In this document: in pieces, positions 27,127-36,387 of the stretch | Layout: the number at the start of each line of letters is the position of its first letter | Position numbering within the stretch: the first letter of the stretch is position 1 | Origin: VRUE01 sp963728045 | Lineage (GTDB): Bacteria > Actinomycetota > Thermoleophilia > Solirubrobacterales > 70-9 | Direction: 5' to 3' | DNA length: 64,000 nucleotides | NCBI GenBank assembly: GCA_963728045.1 | Contig: CAVSIE010000002.1 | Coordinates: forward strand, 744,001 to 808,000 | The notes under the pieces: generated by a model | What the model saw: the letters and a program-made list of their open reading frames with translations, nothing else | Told to the model about the DNA's origin: nothing | Database searches by the model: none | Made by a program: the position numbers and the translations under genes

Positions 27127-30100
27127 AGCTCGGGCACCTGTCCCTTGCGCTTGGCGAGGTCGAGCGCGCTCTATTGCCATCCCCCGCCGAGCTGCAGTCG
27201 GTAATGGCAGAGGCAGAGGTTGCGCTCTTCACTCAACAACCAGCGGTCTCACCCGAGTTGTTGACAGCTGGATGGTATCTGCATGGCATCGCATCAGCAG
27301 AGGCGGCTGCGGATCTCTACCCATGGGATCGCCAACGCCGTGCTTTTCAGATTAGCGCCCACATATTTGACCTGGCCCTCAGCAGCTCTGGCGACGACCT
27401 ACTGGAGACGCTCCGACTGGCATTCGGAGCACAAATCGGTTATCGCCGTGGTGAATTGGATCCTAATGCGGGCGCGATTTACCACCGTGTCACGCCTTTG
27501 ACCGGCCTATTGCGGGACCCGAACGTCGCGCTACAGAGTCTTGCGCTGAAAGCCGGTGTGGGAATGCTCGGATTTGACCCAGCCCCACTGCGCGAGTGGC
27601 TGACCGAAGCCAATGCCTACCTTCGTGTTTTGAAGCAGCGCCTAGCGGTTGATGACCTAAATGAAACTGGCTTTGGAACATCGGCGGAGGTCGTGTGGGG
27701 AGTGCGGCGCCTCCTCCAGTTTCTGACCACCGGTGGCATCGGTAATCTAGATTCAGCTCGTGATCACTTCGATCGAGCGATTGAAAACGGTAACGCTGGA
27801 ACTGGTCTGGACCCGAAATGGGTTGCGGTCCATCTGCGGCGACTCAGTGACGATCTCGCTGTGGGCTCCATTTGGACAGCATTTCCTCCAGAGATTCCGG
27901 CGGCCGCCCGCCAGGCTCTGACCCTTTCTGTTCCGCCGGTCCTCACCTTGTGGCCACCGCAGCGAGAGCTAATTGCGCGGGAGCCATCACCGCTTTCGCC
28001 CGAGGCGAGACGCCTCGTGATGTCAGTACCAACTAGTGCCGGAAAGACACTCATGGCCCAGTTGCTAGTGGTTAGCCACCTCGCTTCCCAAGAGAAGTCG
28101 GTGTGTTACGTGGCACCAATGCGAAGTTTGGGTCGAGAGCTGCGACGAGCCCTAGCGGTCCGCCTGAGACACCTCGATCGAGATATAGGGCCTGAACTTC
28201 CAGACTTTATTACCGAGTTCGGATTGCTTGCCAGCCTAGTCCAAGAGGAACCGGATGTTGATGTCATTACACCAGAGCGTTTGCTGAACATGCTCCGCCA
28301 TGAAGCCAGTCAGGTACTTGATCGTTATGGGCTGTTTATCTTTGACGAGGCTCAGCTTCTGGGAGAGGATGGGCGAGGGTTTGTTCTGGAGCAGGTATTG
28401 ACCTTTCTCCAATGGAAGACACGTAACAGTGATCATCGGCTGATTCTTCTCTCTGCGGCCCTAGGCAATCGTGGCCAACTCGTTCAATGGCTTGGCGCCG
28501 GAAACACCGGGGCAGAACTTTTCGAGTCCCAGTGGCGTGGGCCACGACGGCTTCACGCTCTCTACACCACCCGACCCGAATGGGATGAGCCGATAAAAAC
28601 CGAACCAGTAGCCTCGGATCAGCGGCCCTGGCGAACGCTTTATCCTCTCATCGGAACGATCCGCCTTCGGCCAGCTGCCGGACAGACGCAGCGATTGCGA
28701 CTACAGGATCCAGTTGGTGAGATAGCGATCAGGCGGGATGATCCAGCCGAACATGGCGGGAAAAAGGAGGCGGGAAAGAGCACTACCTTCCGTGCTGCGG
28801 TAGCCCGGTTGGCGTCGGCTGTGGGGGAAGCCGGCCCCGCTCTTGTCGTTACCTCAACGCGAGATGGAGCGAAGCGAATGGCTGAAGACATCGCTTCGCT
28901 GCGAGAGCAACAGGCGGGATCTCAACGGCTAAAAGACCTCGTCGTCCGCACGTTGGGTCCAGAGCATCCCCTAGGCGCGGTCATCGGATCAGGGGTTGCC
29001 TTTCATCACGCAGGTCTTCCGAGGGAGATATTGGACGCTCTTGAGGAGGGATTTAGGGAAGGCTCGCTTGGATATCTGACATGCACCACTACCCTGACCG
29101 AGGGTGTCAATCTGCCAGCCCGGACTGTCGTCGTCGCCGAGACCCCCACTGGCTCCGACTATGAGCCCGTACTGCTAGGGGCTCGACTAGTCAACGCCAT
29201 CGGTCGAGCGGGAAGAGCCGGAAAGGAGTCCGAGGGGTGGATCGTCCTAGCGCTATCTAACAGAGAGAAACCCAATGACTTCGAGCAGCTTGAGCCCGCC
29301 GATGACGAACTCACGGTTGAATCGCGACTTATTGCCGATGATGCTCTTGAGGCTCTAGCAAAGTATGAGGAGGCCCTCTCGGAAGGCGAGGATGCAATAT
29401 TTTCCGAGGCAGCCGTAGAACTGGGAGGGTTCCTTAGCTTCGTTTGGTTTCTTCTCGCGTCAGAGGAGCTTTCTGGTATCTCACCGACGCAGGCCGCGCT
29501 AGAGGAGGCCTTGAATGCCAGCCTTGGATTTACGCAAGCAGGCACAGAGGTGGCCACTCGGTGGCTCTCGGTGGCTGAGAACGTAAGAGCCAGTTACGTT
29601 GCCACCGCAACCGAGGCGCGCCTTCGATACTCCCGCCGCGGAACCCAGATATCCACGGCTGCCCAACTTGACCAGATTGTCGAGAGCGCTTGGCCATCAG
29701 TTCTCGCAGAGGAGTCCCGGGATGACCCAGATGTAGCGCTAGAAATTATGCGAGAGACCGGGGTAGTCCGACAGCTCCTCGACCTCCATGAGGCAAGCTC
29801 TTGGCTCTTCAAGAGAGCTCGCACCGGTTCTGTTCAGCCCATTGCTGTCGATCCTGATGCACTTCTCAAGGCATGGATTGACGGTGAGTCTCCAACTTCT
29901 ATTAGCGACGACTTTCTGTCTGAGGTTCCACGGCGTGACTGGGCCAGCGAGCAGATCGTAGACGCTCTTACGACTCATTTTGAGTCATATCTTTCGTGGA
30001 TGTTGGGATCTGTCGTCGAGTCTTTTAATGAGCGCCTCATTGATGGCGATGTTGAACCGCTCTTCTGTCCTTCGTTTCCAGCGTTCACCCGCTACGGTGT

Positions 30101-30590
30101 TAAGTCGAGTATCGCCGTGGTCTTGCTATCGAGTGGTATTCGGTCTCGCCGTCTCGCAAATGCCATCGCCCATGAAATGGGCGGCCAGCCCGAGGACGTG
30201 GCGGAAATCCGCGAATGGATCGGAGCGATGTCGATGCCTGAATGGCGAGACCGCTTCGATGCTACGGCCGGAGACATTCTTGATCTCCTCGACTACGCCC
30301 GTCAAGCTGGAACAAAGCCACTGGTAGAGCTACTTGAGCATGGGGAAGTAATACTCGACGCCGTCGTCCCGATAGAGATGCCGGGATCCGTGGAGGTCTC
30401 AGTACACCCCATCAGGGACGACGTCCCGCCTCAGCGCTATGGCGTATTCCAAGAGGAGACAGGGGAACTACTCACCACGGTTGTGGCGCCCCTACACAAT
30501 GATGTCGAGGCTCTAATCCAAACCGCCCTGATCGAGAGGATTGATCTGGTGGACGGACATGGCCTGAACTTTCGAGCAGAGATGACCTAA
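27111..30590 (+). CDS. hamB: Ski2-like SF2 helicase of a defence system (HamB/AbpB-like)
   Basis: 1159 residues. An N-terminal helical region (1-290) precedes the helicase core. Walker A SVPTSAGKTLMAQ is near 305, motif II DEAQ near 411, the SAA motif in LILLSAALGN. The Ski2/Hel308 signatures VAFHHAGLPREILDALEEGF near 630 and NAIGRAGRAGK near 697 follow. About 400 further C-terminal residues are unassigned. The GTG start overlaps the nuclease gene. In Hachiman and AbpAB the helicase senses damaged or phage DNA and releases the nuclease. DNA composition is again lower in GC than neighbours. Confidence 0.75.
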   Translation: MERALELGHLSLALGEVERALLPSPAELQSVMAEAEVALFTQQPAVSPELLTAGWYLHGIASAEAAADLYPWDRQRRAFQISAHIFDLALSSSGDDLLETLRLAFGAQIGYRRGELDPNAGAIYHRVTPLTGLLRDPNVALQSLALKAGVGMLGFDPAPLREWLTEANAYLRVLKQRLAVDDLNETGFGTSAEVVWGVRRLLQFLTTGGIGNLDSARDHFDRAIENGNAGTGLDPKWVAVHLRRLSDDLAVGSIWTAFPPEIPAAARQALTLSVPPVLTLWPPQRELIAREPSPLSPEARRLVMSVPTSAGKTLMAQLLVVSHLASQEKSVCYVAPMRSLGRELRRALAVRLRHLDRDIGPELPDFITEFGLLASLVQEEPDVDVITPERLLNMLRHEASQVLDRYGLFIFDEAQLLGEDGRGFVLEQVLTFLQWKTRNSDHRLILLSAALGNRGQLVQWLGAGNTGAELFESQWRGPRRLHALYTTRPEWDEPIKTEPVASDQRPWRTLYPLIGTIRLRPAAGQTQRLRLQDPVGEIAIRRDDPAEHGGKKEAGKSTTFRAAVARLASAVGEAGPALVVTSTRDGAKRMAEDIASLREQQAGSQRLKDLVVRTLGPEHPLGAVIGSGVAFHHAGLPREILDALEEGFREGSLGYLTCTTTLTEGVNLPARTVVVAETPTGSDYEPVLLGARLVNAIGRAGRAGKESEGWIVLALSNREKPNDFEQLEPADDELTVESRLIADDALEALAKYEEALSEGEDAIFSEAAVELGGFLSFVWFLLASEELSGISPTQAALEEALNASLGFTQAGTEVATRWLSVAENVRASYVATATEARLRYSRRGTQISTAAQLDQIVESAWPSVLAEESRDDPDVALEIMRETGVVRQLLDLHEASSWLFKRARTGSVQPIAVDPDALLKAWIDGESPTSISDDFLSEVPRRDWASEQIVDALTTHFESYLSWMLGSVVESFNERLIDGDVEPLFCPSFPAFTRYGVKSSIAVVLLSSGIRSRRLANAIAHEMGGQPEDVAEIREWIGAMSMPEWRDRFDATAGDILDLLDYARQAGTKPLVELLEHGEVILDAVVPIEMPGSVEVSVHPIRDDVPPQRYGVFQEETGELLTTVVAPLHNDVEALIQTALIERIDLVDGHGLNFRAEMT

Positions 30591-30630
30591 TCGCCGATCC
30601 TGGCATGCCTTAGACAGGCGCTTCAACTAG

Positions 30631-30704
30631 CGGGAGCGACGGGACTCGAACCCGCGACCTCTGGCGTGACAGGCCAGCGCTCTAACCAGCTGAGCTACGC
30701 CCCC
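30631..30704 (-). tRNA. tRNA-Asp (GTC)
   Basis: A 74-nt cloverleaf on the minus strand. Acceptor GGGGGCG pairs with CGCTCCC, discriminator G. The D-arm contains TAGCTCAG. The anticodon arm is CTGGC, loop CTGTCAC, GCCAG, so the anticodon is GTC. The T-arm is GCGGG-TTCGAGT-CCCGT. CCA is not encoded. Its 3' end faces the helicase-nuclease island, the side at which integrating elements usually sit. Confidence 0.95.
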
Positions 30705-30739
30705 GGAAGGCGGGCGACGAGCGCCCGGCGAGCATTATC

Positions 30740-31825
30740 TCAGGGTCGCTGGATCTGGAGCTTGTAGGCGCCAGCGGAGTGGTGGGTGGGCTTGATCGCG
30801 ATGCCGAGGCGGGACTGGCCGCAGACGGTGTAGTCGAGGCGGCGCTGAGGGCCGATGCCCTGGCGCGAGGTGCGGAGGACCCGGCCGTTGGAGCTGCGCA
30901 GGACGACGCGGTAGCCGCGGCGGCGCAGGCCGCTGGGCCGCAGGCTGAGCCGGCCGTCGAGGGGGGTCTGCAGCCAGTGGACCGCCGAGCCCCTTTTGGG
31001 GAAGTGGCCGCGGATCGTCAGGGTGCGGCGCGCCTGCCAGGGCGCCAGGGCGTCCTCGCGGATCGCCTCGAAGGTGGCCGCGGTCGGCTTCAGGTACTCG
31101 GTCCAGCGCCACCTGACCCGAGACTGGGGGAAGCGGTTGTGGGCGAAGGCCTCGGCAAAGGCCTCGCCCGGATGCGAGTAGTAGTGCTCGCCGTATTCGT
31201 CGGGGAAGAGCGTCCCCCTCCGCCAGCCCTGGCAGACGCGCTCCTGGCTGGCCCAGCGCGGCGGGCCCCACTCGATCGCTGCCGGGAACGGCGACGGGCT
31301 TTCGCGGTGCTGGGCGAGGTGATGGCCGTACTCGTGGGCGATCACGAACTCGCGGGTGGCGCCGCCGATGCTGGTCCACGATTCGCCGCTGATCACCATC
31401 TTGTTCTCGCCGCTGTAGTAGCAGGCCTCGGCTTCGAATCCGCAGTCGAGGCCGAGCTGGAAGGGGGTGTCGAGCTGGACCGTGAGCAGCTCGATCTCGT
31501 AGCCGTGGATCAGGGTGCCGATGAAGTCGGCGATCGGCTGCGGATCGGTGGCTTCGCAGGCGGCGGCGCACCCCGCGGTGACCGCGATCGCGACCGTCGC
31601 GCTCGTGCCGTCGTTGACCGGGTAGCGCTGGGTCGAGGCGGTCGCCGAGATCCGCGCCGAGGAGGTGCTCGGCCGGGCCAGCACGACGTCGTGCACAGGC
31701 GCCGCCGTTCGCGGCCCGGCCAGCAGGTTCAGCGCCTCCGGCGAGCGCGCCGCAGCGCCCGCCGGGCCGGCGAGGATGAGGATCATGGCTATGCCCGCAA
31801 GCGCCCCCGCCGGGCGCTTGCTCAA
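30740..31825 (-). CDS. Secreted zincin-like metalloprotease of unknown specificity
   Basis: 361 residues starting at TTG 31825. A signal peptide (about 1-26) is followed by a domain with HEYGHH near residue 161, the HExxH zinc motif, and PGEAFAEAF near 217, which could give the third glutamate ligand of a gluzincin. Several cysteines suggest disulphides. The C-terminal 100 residues (from about LTIRGHFPKRG) look like a beta-sandwich that could bind wall or matrix. I recognise no named family. Confidence 0.75.
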   Translation of the reverse strand: MSKRPAGALAGIAMILILAGPAGAAARSPEALNLLAGPRTAAPVHDVVLARPSTSSARISATASTQRYPVNDGTSATVAIAVTAGCAAACEATDPQPIADFIGTLIHGYEIELLTVQLDTPFQLGLDCGFEAEACYYSGENKMVISGESWTSIGGATREFVIAHEYGHHLAQHRESPSPFPAAIEWGPPRWASQERVCQGWRRGTLFPDEYGEHYYSHPGEAFAEAFAHNRFPQSRVRWRWTEYLKPTAATFEAIREDALAPWQARRTLTIRGHFPKRGSAVHWLQTPLDGRLSLRPSGLRRRGYRVVLRSSNGRVLRTSRQGIGPQRRLDYTVCGQSRLGIAIKPTHHSAGAYKLQIQRP

Positions 31826-31984
31826 GGGGCGGGTCCCTGGTCTATCTCGTAAGCCTTGGCGGGCATGGCCTTCACGTGGACCTCAGACACGGTAGGAGCG
31901 AAGCGTCGCGGTCGCAAGTCACCAGTGTCCACCCGCGTACCCAGACGCAGGGATCCCCTGCATCGGGCGACTATGGTTCGCCCC

Positions 31985-32731
31985 ATGATCGTCGAGCGGA
32001 CCGAGAACCCGCAGTGGCTCTCCAACGCCTACCTCGTCGCCGACGAGGTAGGCGGCAACGGGGTGCTGATCGACGGCAACGATCTGCTCGAGCCGTTGCT
32101 GGAACAGGCCGAGCGGGACGGGATCGAGATCACCCACATCCTCGTCACTCACCCCCACCCCGACCACGTCGCCGGACTCGCTTCGGCGCGGGAGCGGCTC
32201 GGCGGGCCGCCGCTGGTCGCCCACGCCGAGACCGCGGCAGAGCTGGACGAGGAGGTCGCGCAGACCCTCGCCGACGGCGAGAAGCTGAGCGCGGGCGGGT
32301 TCGAGATCGAGGCGATCGCCACCCCCGGCCACGCCGCCGGCCACCTCGCCTTCCTCGTCGACGGCAGCGACGTCTTCACCGCCGACGTCCTCTTCAAGGG
32401 CACGGTCGGGGGGACGATGGCGCCGGGCGCCAGCGGCCTCGACGACCTCGAGGCGTCGGTGATGCGGCTGATGGAGCTGCCGCCCGAGACCCGCGTCCAC
32501 CCCGGCCACCGCGAGCCGACGACGATCGGCGACGAGCTGGAGGGCAACCCCTTCGTGCGGGTCTGGCGCGGGCTCGACGAGCTTGGCGAGGAGCCCTGCA
32601 TCGTCTGGGGCCGCGACGCCACGCTGAAGCTGTGGGCGCCCGACTACGACGGCGGCAACAAGGCCTGGGTCGCCTTCGCCGACACCGGCGAGGAAGCGAT
32701 CGTCGGCGGCTCGCAAGTAGAACGCAGCTAG
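31985..32731 (+). CDS. Metallo-beta-lactamase-fold hydrolase (glyoxalase II-like)
   Basis: 248 residues. The metal motif THPHPDHVAG (HxHxDH) is near residue 56, HAAGHLAFL and the bridging Asp in ADVLFKGTVGG follow, and the last histidine is in HPGHREPT. The opening IVERTENPQWLSNAYLVAD is typical of glyoxalase-II-like thioester hydrolases. An ATG 12 bp upstream is also possible; neither start has a clear ribosome site. A C-terminal 55-residue extension (from about LGEEPCIVWGRD) is not part of the MBL core. Confidence 0.87.
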   Translation: MIVERTENPQWLSNAYLVADEVGGNGVLIDGNDLLEPLLEQAERDGIEITHILVTHPHPDHVAGLASARERLGGPPLVAHAETAAELDEEVAQTLADGEKLSAGGFEIEAIATPGHAAGHLAFLVDGSDVFTADVLFKGTVGGTMAPGASGLDDLEASVMRLMELPPETRVHPGHREPTTIGDELEGNPFVRVWRGLDELGEEPCIVWGRDATLKLWAPDYDGGNKAWVAFADTGEEAIVGGSQVERS

Positions 32732-32942
32732 TCCGCCGAAGCACCCCTCCCGCCGCCAAACCTTTAGCCCTGCGGCCGTTCTTGGACGGATATGCGATGG
32801 GAACGGCCGTCGCCAACCCCCACACTGCCTAGGCACTTTCAGCGACCGGGGGGACGGAGCGCTGCAGCTCGTACAGGCCTTCCAGGCCACCGACATCAAG
32901 GAATTCTTCTTCGACTGGTACCCCGTCTTCGGGGTCTTCTTC

Positions 32943-34427
32943 ATGTTCGCCCTGCTGCTCGTCTTCGTGACGCTGCTGCGCGGCACCCTGGGCGCGACCA
33001 AGCCGGAGACGGTGAAGGCGAGCAAAACCAAGCCGGTGCTGTGGGAGGAGGTGCAAGGCGTCGACGCCGCCAAGGAAGAGCTGATGGACGTGGCGGAGTG
33101 GTTGCGCGACCCCGACCGCTTCAAGGCGCTGGGGGCGCGGGCTCCCCGCGGCGTGCTGCTCTTCGGCCCGCCCGGGACCGGCAAGACGATGCTGGCGCGG
33201 GCGGTGGCAGCACAGGCTGGGGTCGACTTCTTCTCCGCCTCGGGCTCGAGCTTCGTCGAGATGTTCGTCGGCCGCGGCGCCGCCCGGATCCGGCGCCTCT
33301 TCAAGGAGGCTCGTAAGTCCGGGCAGGCGGTGATCTTCATCGACGAGCTCGACGCTGTGGGCGGCGCCCGCAGCGGCGGCGGGGGCGACGGCGGCACCAG
33401 CGAGCGTGAGCAGGCTCTCAACCAGCTCCTGGTCGAGCTCGACGGCTTCGAGCGCGACCCCGGCACGGTGATCGTGATCGCCGCCTCCAACAACGTCGAC
33501 AAGCTCGACAAAGCGCTGCTGCGTCCCGGCCGCTTCGACCGCCAGGTGCTGGTCGCGCCGCCCGACCGCCACGGGCGCGAGGCGATCCTCCGCGCCCACG
33601 CCAAGGGCAAGCCGCTGGGGCCTGACCTCGACCTGACCGACGTGGCGCGCAAGACCACCGGGATGACCGGCGCCCAGCTCGCCAACGCGCTCAACGAGGC
33701 GGCAATCATCGCCGGCCGGGCGAGGCGCTTCGCGATGGCGCGCGAGGACCTCGACGAGGCGCTGCTGCGCCAGGCGGTCGGCTCGCAGCAGGCGCGGCGA
33801 CTCAACTCGAAAGAGCGCTGCATCGTCGCCTACCACGAGGCGGGGCACGCGCTCTGCCGGCGGCTGCTCGGCCTCGACCCGCCGGAGATCCTCAGCATCG
33901 TCCCCCGCGGCCCTGCCCTCGGCTTCGTCGGCCACTCGCCGCAGGAGGACACCTACCTGCGCTCGCGCGACGAGCTGCTCGACGAGGTGGTCACCCTGCT
34001 GGGCGGGCGCGCCGCCGAGGAGGAGGTCTTCGCCTCTTCCTACTCCGGCGCCGCCGACGACCTCTCCCGCGTGCACGCGGTCTGCAAGCAGATGGTCACC
34101 GAATTCGGCATGGGCGTCGCCCTCGACGCCGACGGGACGCCGCCGATCGCGATGCCGACCGCCGACTACGCGGTCTCCGACCGGACCCGGCGCGACGTCG
34201 ACCTCGCCGCCTCGACCCTGGCGCGCGAGGCCTACCGGCGGGCGCGGGCGCTGCTGGCGGCGAACCGCCACTGCCTCGACGCCCTCGCCGCCAACGCGCT
34301 GGAGCGCGAGACGCTCACCCGCGAGGACCTGGACGCGATCTTCGCGGCCCACGAGCTGCACCTTCCTTCGGGCGCACCGGGCGCCAGCGCCTCGCTGATC
34401 GCTCTCTCGCGCCAAACGCGCGATTAA
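32943..34427 (+). CDS. ftsH: FtsH-type membrane AAA+ zinc metalloprotease, short N-terminus
   Basis: 494 residues from ATG 32943, against about 600-650 for full FtsH. One membrane helix at the start is followed by Walker A FGPPGTGKT (74-82), SRH-type arginines in RPGRFDR, and the zinc site HEAGH at about 298-302. It degrades membrane and soluble proteins using ATP. The frame is open upstream and encodes FFDWYPVFGVFF just before the ATG, which looks like the rest of the helix. No ATG, GTG or TTG exists there, only a CTG at 32862 behind a G-rich stretch. The periplasmic domain of FtsH is absent either way. Confidence 0.88.
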   Translation: MFALLLVFVTLLRGTLGATKPETVKASKTKPVLWEEVQGVDAAKEELMDVAEWLRDPDRFKALGARAPRGVLLFGPPGTGKTMLARAVAAQAGVDFFSASGSSFVEMFVGRGAARIRRLFKEARKSGQAVIFIDELDAVGGARSGGGGDGGTSEREQALNQLLVELDGFERDPGTVIVIAASNNVDKLDKALLRPGRFDRQVLVAPPDRHGREAILRAHAKGKPLGPDLDLTDVARKTTGMTGAQLANALNEAAIIAGRARRFAMAREDLDEALLRQAVGSQQARRLNSKERCIVAYHEAGHALCRRLLGLDPPEILSIVPRGPALGFVGHSPQEDTYLRSRDELLDEVVTLLGGRAAEEEVFASSYSGAADDLSRVHAVCKQMVTEFGMGVALDADGTPPIAMPTADYAVSDRTRRDVDLAASTLAREAYRRARALLAANRHCLDALAANALERETLTREDLDAIFAAHELHLPSGAPGASASLIALSRQTRD

Positions 34428-34466
34428 CGTCCGGCGCTCCGGACGCGGCTAGCATTCAGGATTACC

Positions 34467-35354
34467 ATGAGCGTTGCGAGCGACAGCGAGCACTACTTCC
34501 CCCCCGGCCGGTCGGTAGCGAGGCGGGTCCACGGCGATCGCTCGGTCGGCCTTCTCTATGGCCAGCGGGCGCTGCTGATCGGCGCGCTCGAGCCGCTCAC
34601 CTACACCGGCACGATGCTGAGCACGCGCTCGGCCGACCGGCCCTTCGAGCGGCTGGCCCGCACCGCGAAGATCCAGGAGACGGTGCTGCTCGGCACCCGC
34701 GAGGAGGCCGACGAGGTGCTGCAAAAGGTGCACCGCCTGCACGAGCGGATCAAGGGAGAGCTGCCAGAAGACGCCGGCCCGCATCCCGCCGGGACGAGCT
34801 ACTCCGCCTTCGACCCCGAGCTGATGCTGTGGACGCTGGCGGTGATCGCCGACTCAGGGCGGGCGATGTACGAGACGATGGTCCGGCCGCTCTCCGACGA
34901 GGAGCTCGAAGGCCTCTGGCAGGACTACGCCTTCTTCGGCGAGCTGTTCGGGCTGCCGCGTACCGAGGCGCCGGCGACCTACCGCGAGTTCAAGGCCTGG
35001 TTCGACGGCAAGCTCGCCGCGCCCGACCTGCAGGCGACCCCGCACGGCCTCGAGATGGCGCCGCTGGTCGCTTTCCGGCAGCCCGTCCCGGCGCCGGCGC
35101 GTGGAAACATCGCCCTCCAGAACCACCTGATCAAGGGCACCCTGCCGCCACAGGTAAGAGAGATCTTCGGCATCCGCTGGAGCGGCGCCCACGAGGCGAC
35201 GTTCCGGGCGATGGCTACCTCACACCGCCGTGCCCGCCGCTTCTTCCCGCGCAAGATGCGCCGCGGCCGCAACGACGTCTTCTTCGACGTGGTCACCCGC
35301 ACCGAGCGCCAGCGCGGCGGCACGCCGACGCCCCAGTTGGGCGTCGGCGCCTGA
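34467..35354 (+). CDS. MpaB/rubber-oxygenase-family protein (DUF2236)
   Basis: 295 residues. The features that suggest the family are the N-terminal ALLIGALEPLTYTGTM, the segment QETVLLGTREEADEVLQKVHRLH with a family-typical HERIKG, and SAFDPELMLWTLAVIADSG. Family members include fungal MpaB and latex-clearing oxygenases, some haem-dependent. Physiological substrate in actinobacteria is unknown. It follows ftsH by 39 bp on the same strand, but a functional link is not evident. Confidence 0.8.
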   Translation: MSVASDSEHYFPPGRSVARRVHGDRSVGLLYGQRALLIGALEPLTYTGTMLSTRSADRPFERLARTAKIQETVLLGTREEADEVLQKVHRLHERIKGELPEDAGPHPAGTSYSAFDPELMLWTLAVIADSGRAMYETMVRPLSDEELEGLWQDYAFFGELFGLPRTEAPATYREFKAWFDGKLAAPDLQATPHGLEMAPLVAFRQPVPAPARGNIALQNHLIKGTLPPQVREIFGIRWSGAHEATFRAMATSHRRARRFFPRKMRRGRNDVFFDVVTRTERQRGGTPTPQLGVGA

Positions 35355-35390
35355 GCCAGGGGGCGGCGAACTCGCCGCCTCGCGCGGGGC

Positions 35391-36167
35391 TTAGTTACGT
35401 ACTTTGCAGGGGAAGAGGAAGCTGGCCTTCAGCAGTTCGTCCGTCTCTTTGAAGCTGAACTCGCCACGAACCTGGAAGTGGCCGGTTTCACAGCGGGCGT
35501 TGATGTAGCTGTGTTTCTTGCCCTTGAAGACCCATTTCTTCCCGACTCGCGCATGGCCGGAGACCGGGTGCCCGTAGCCGCCGGCGATTTTCGGGATTTT
35601 GACGATGACCCGGTAGCCGTAGACGCCATTGCTGATTTTTTCGATCACGATCGGGACGATGAAGGTGGTCGGCGCCGGGACGTCGAGATGGGCGTGGGCG
35701 ATGATCGTGTCGTTGCGGCCCTTCTTCGGTCCGTTGAAGATCGTCAGCGGCGAGCCGGCCGGGATCGGGCCCTGTTCGGGGAACTTGACGATCGCCTTGC
35801 CGAAGCCTGTGCCGACGATCGCCGGGCCGCAGGCGCGGCGCGCGGCCGGGACGTCGGTGGCAACGAGTTTGGCCTGCGTGCAGACCGGCAGGCCGGTGGT
35901 GTCGAGCGCGCCATGCTTGTCGAATTCGAGCATGAAGGTGTCGAGGATCGGCGGCAGTTCGCCGGAGGCGGTCGAGATTTTGCCGCCGCCTTCAGTGATG
36001 ATCGGCGCGTTTTTGAATTTCGGCAGGGCCTTCGGGAAGAAGTCGCCATGGGCGTCGAGGATCATGTCGCCGGCGCGCACGCGGACTTTGATCGCGCTCG
36101 CCGTGCCGACCACGGCAAGCGCGCCCAGCGCCGCCACCGCAACCAACGCGAAGATCTTCAGCTTCAT
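35391..36167 (-). CDS. Secreted protein of unknown function
   Basis: 258 residues with a signal peptide (MKLKIFALVAVAALGALAVV then GTASA). The mature protein has an alternating hydrophobic pattern, many Gly and Lys, and four cysteines (VCTQ, ACGP, RCET, PCKV), suggesting a disulphide-stabilised beta fold. The C-terminal half (RVIVKIPKIAGGYGHPVSGHARVG) resembles secreted proteins seen in soil actinobacteria, but I cannot name a family. GGAGG lies 11 bp upstream of the ATG. Confidence 0.7.
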   Translation of the reverse strand: MKLKIFALVAVAALGALAVVGTASAIKVRVRAGDMILDAHGDFFPKALPKFKNAPIITEGGGKISTASGELPPILDTFMLEFDKHGALDTTGLPVCTQAKLVATDVPAARRACGPAIVGTGFGKAIVKFPEQGPIPAGSPLTIFNGPKKGRNDTIIAHAHLDVPAPTTFIVPIVIEKISNGVYGYRVIVKIPKIAGGYGHPVSGHARVGKKWVFKGKKHSYINARCETGHFQVRGEFSFKETDELLKASFLFPCKVRN

Positions 36168-36292
36168 TCCTAAAACGCCTCCCTGTCCTGTTGCCTAGCT
36201 CCCCTTCCAGGAGCTTAACGCCGATCTGTGCACAGAACCGCGATTCTCTCGTTCCTTAACGAAACACCGAAGTGATCGCAAAGGAGCGGGGA

Positions 36293-36365
36293 TGGGCGGT
36301 ACCGGGCTCGAACCAGTGACCTCCTGCTTGTAAGGCAGGCGCTCTCCCAACTGAGCTAACCGCCC
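36293..36365 (-). tRNA. tRNA-Val (TAC)
   Basis: A 73-nt cloverleaf on the minus strand. Acceptor GGGCGGT pairs with ACCGCCC, discriminator A. The D-arm is TAGCTCAGTTGGGAGAGC. The anticodon arm is CCTGC, loop CTTACAA, GCAGG, giving anticodon TAC. The T-arm is CTGG-TTCGAGC-CCGG. CCA is not encoded. Confidence 0.95.
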
Positions 36366-36387
36366 CGGGATATGTAGCTTGTCAAGA

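Noticed and set aside
31822..32025. Possible 67-residue minus-strand protein between the zincin and MBL genes
   Set aside because: No ribosome site, no recognised motif, and it overlaps the starts of both real genes.
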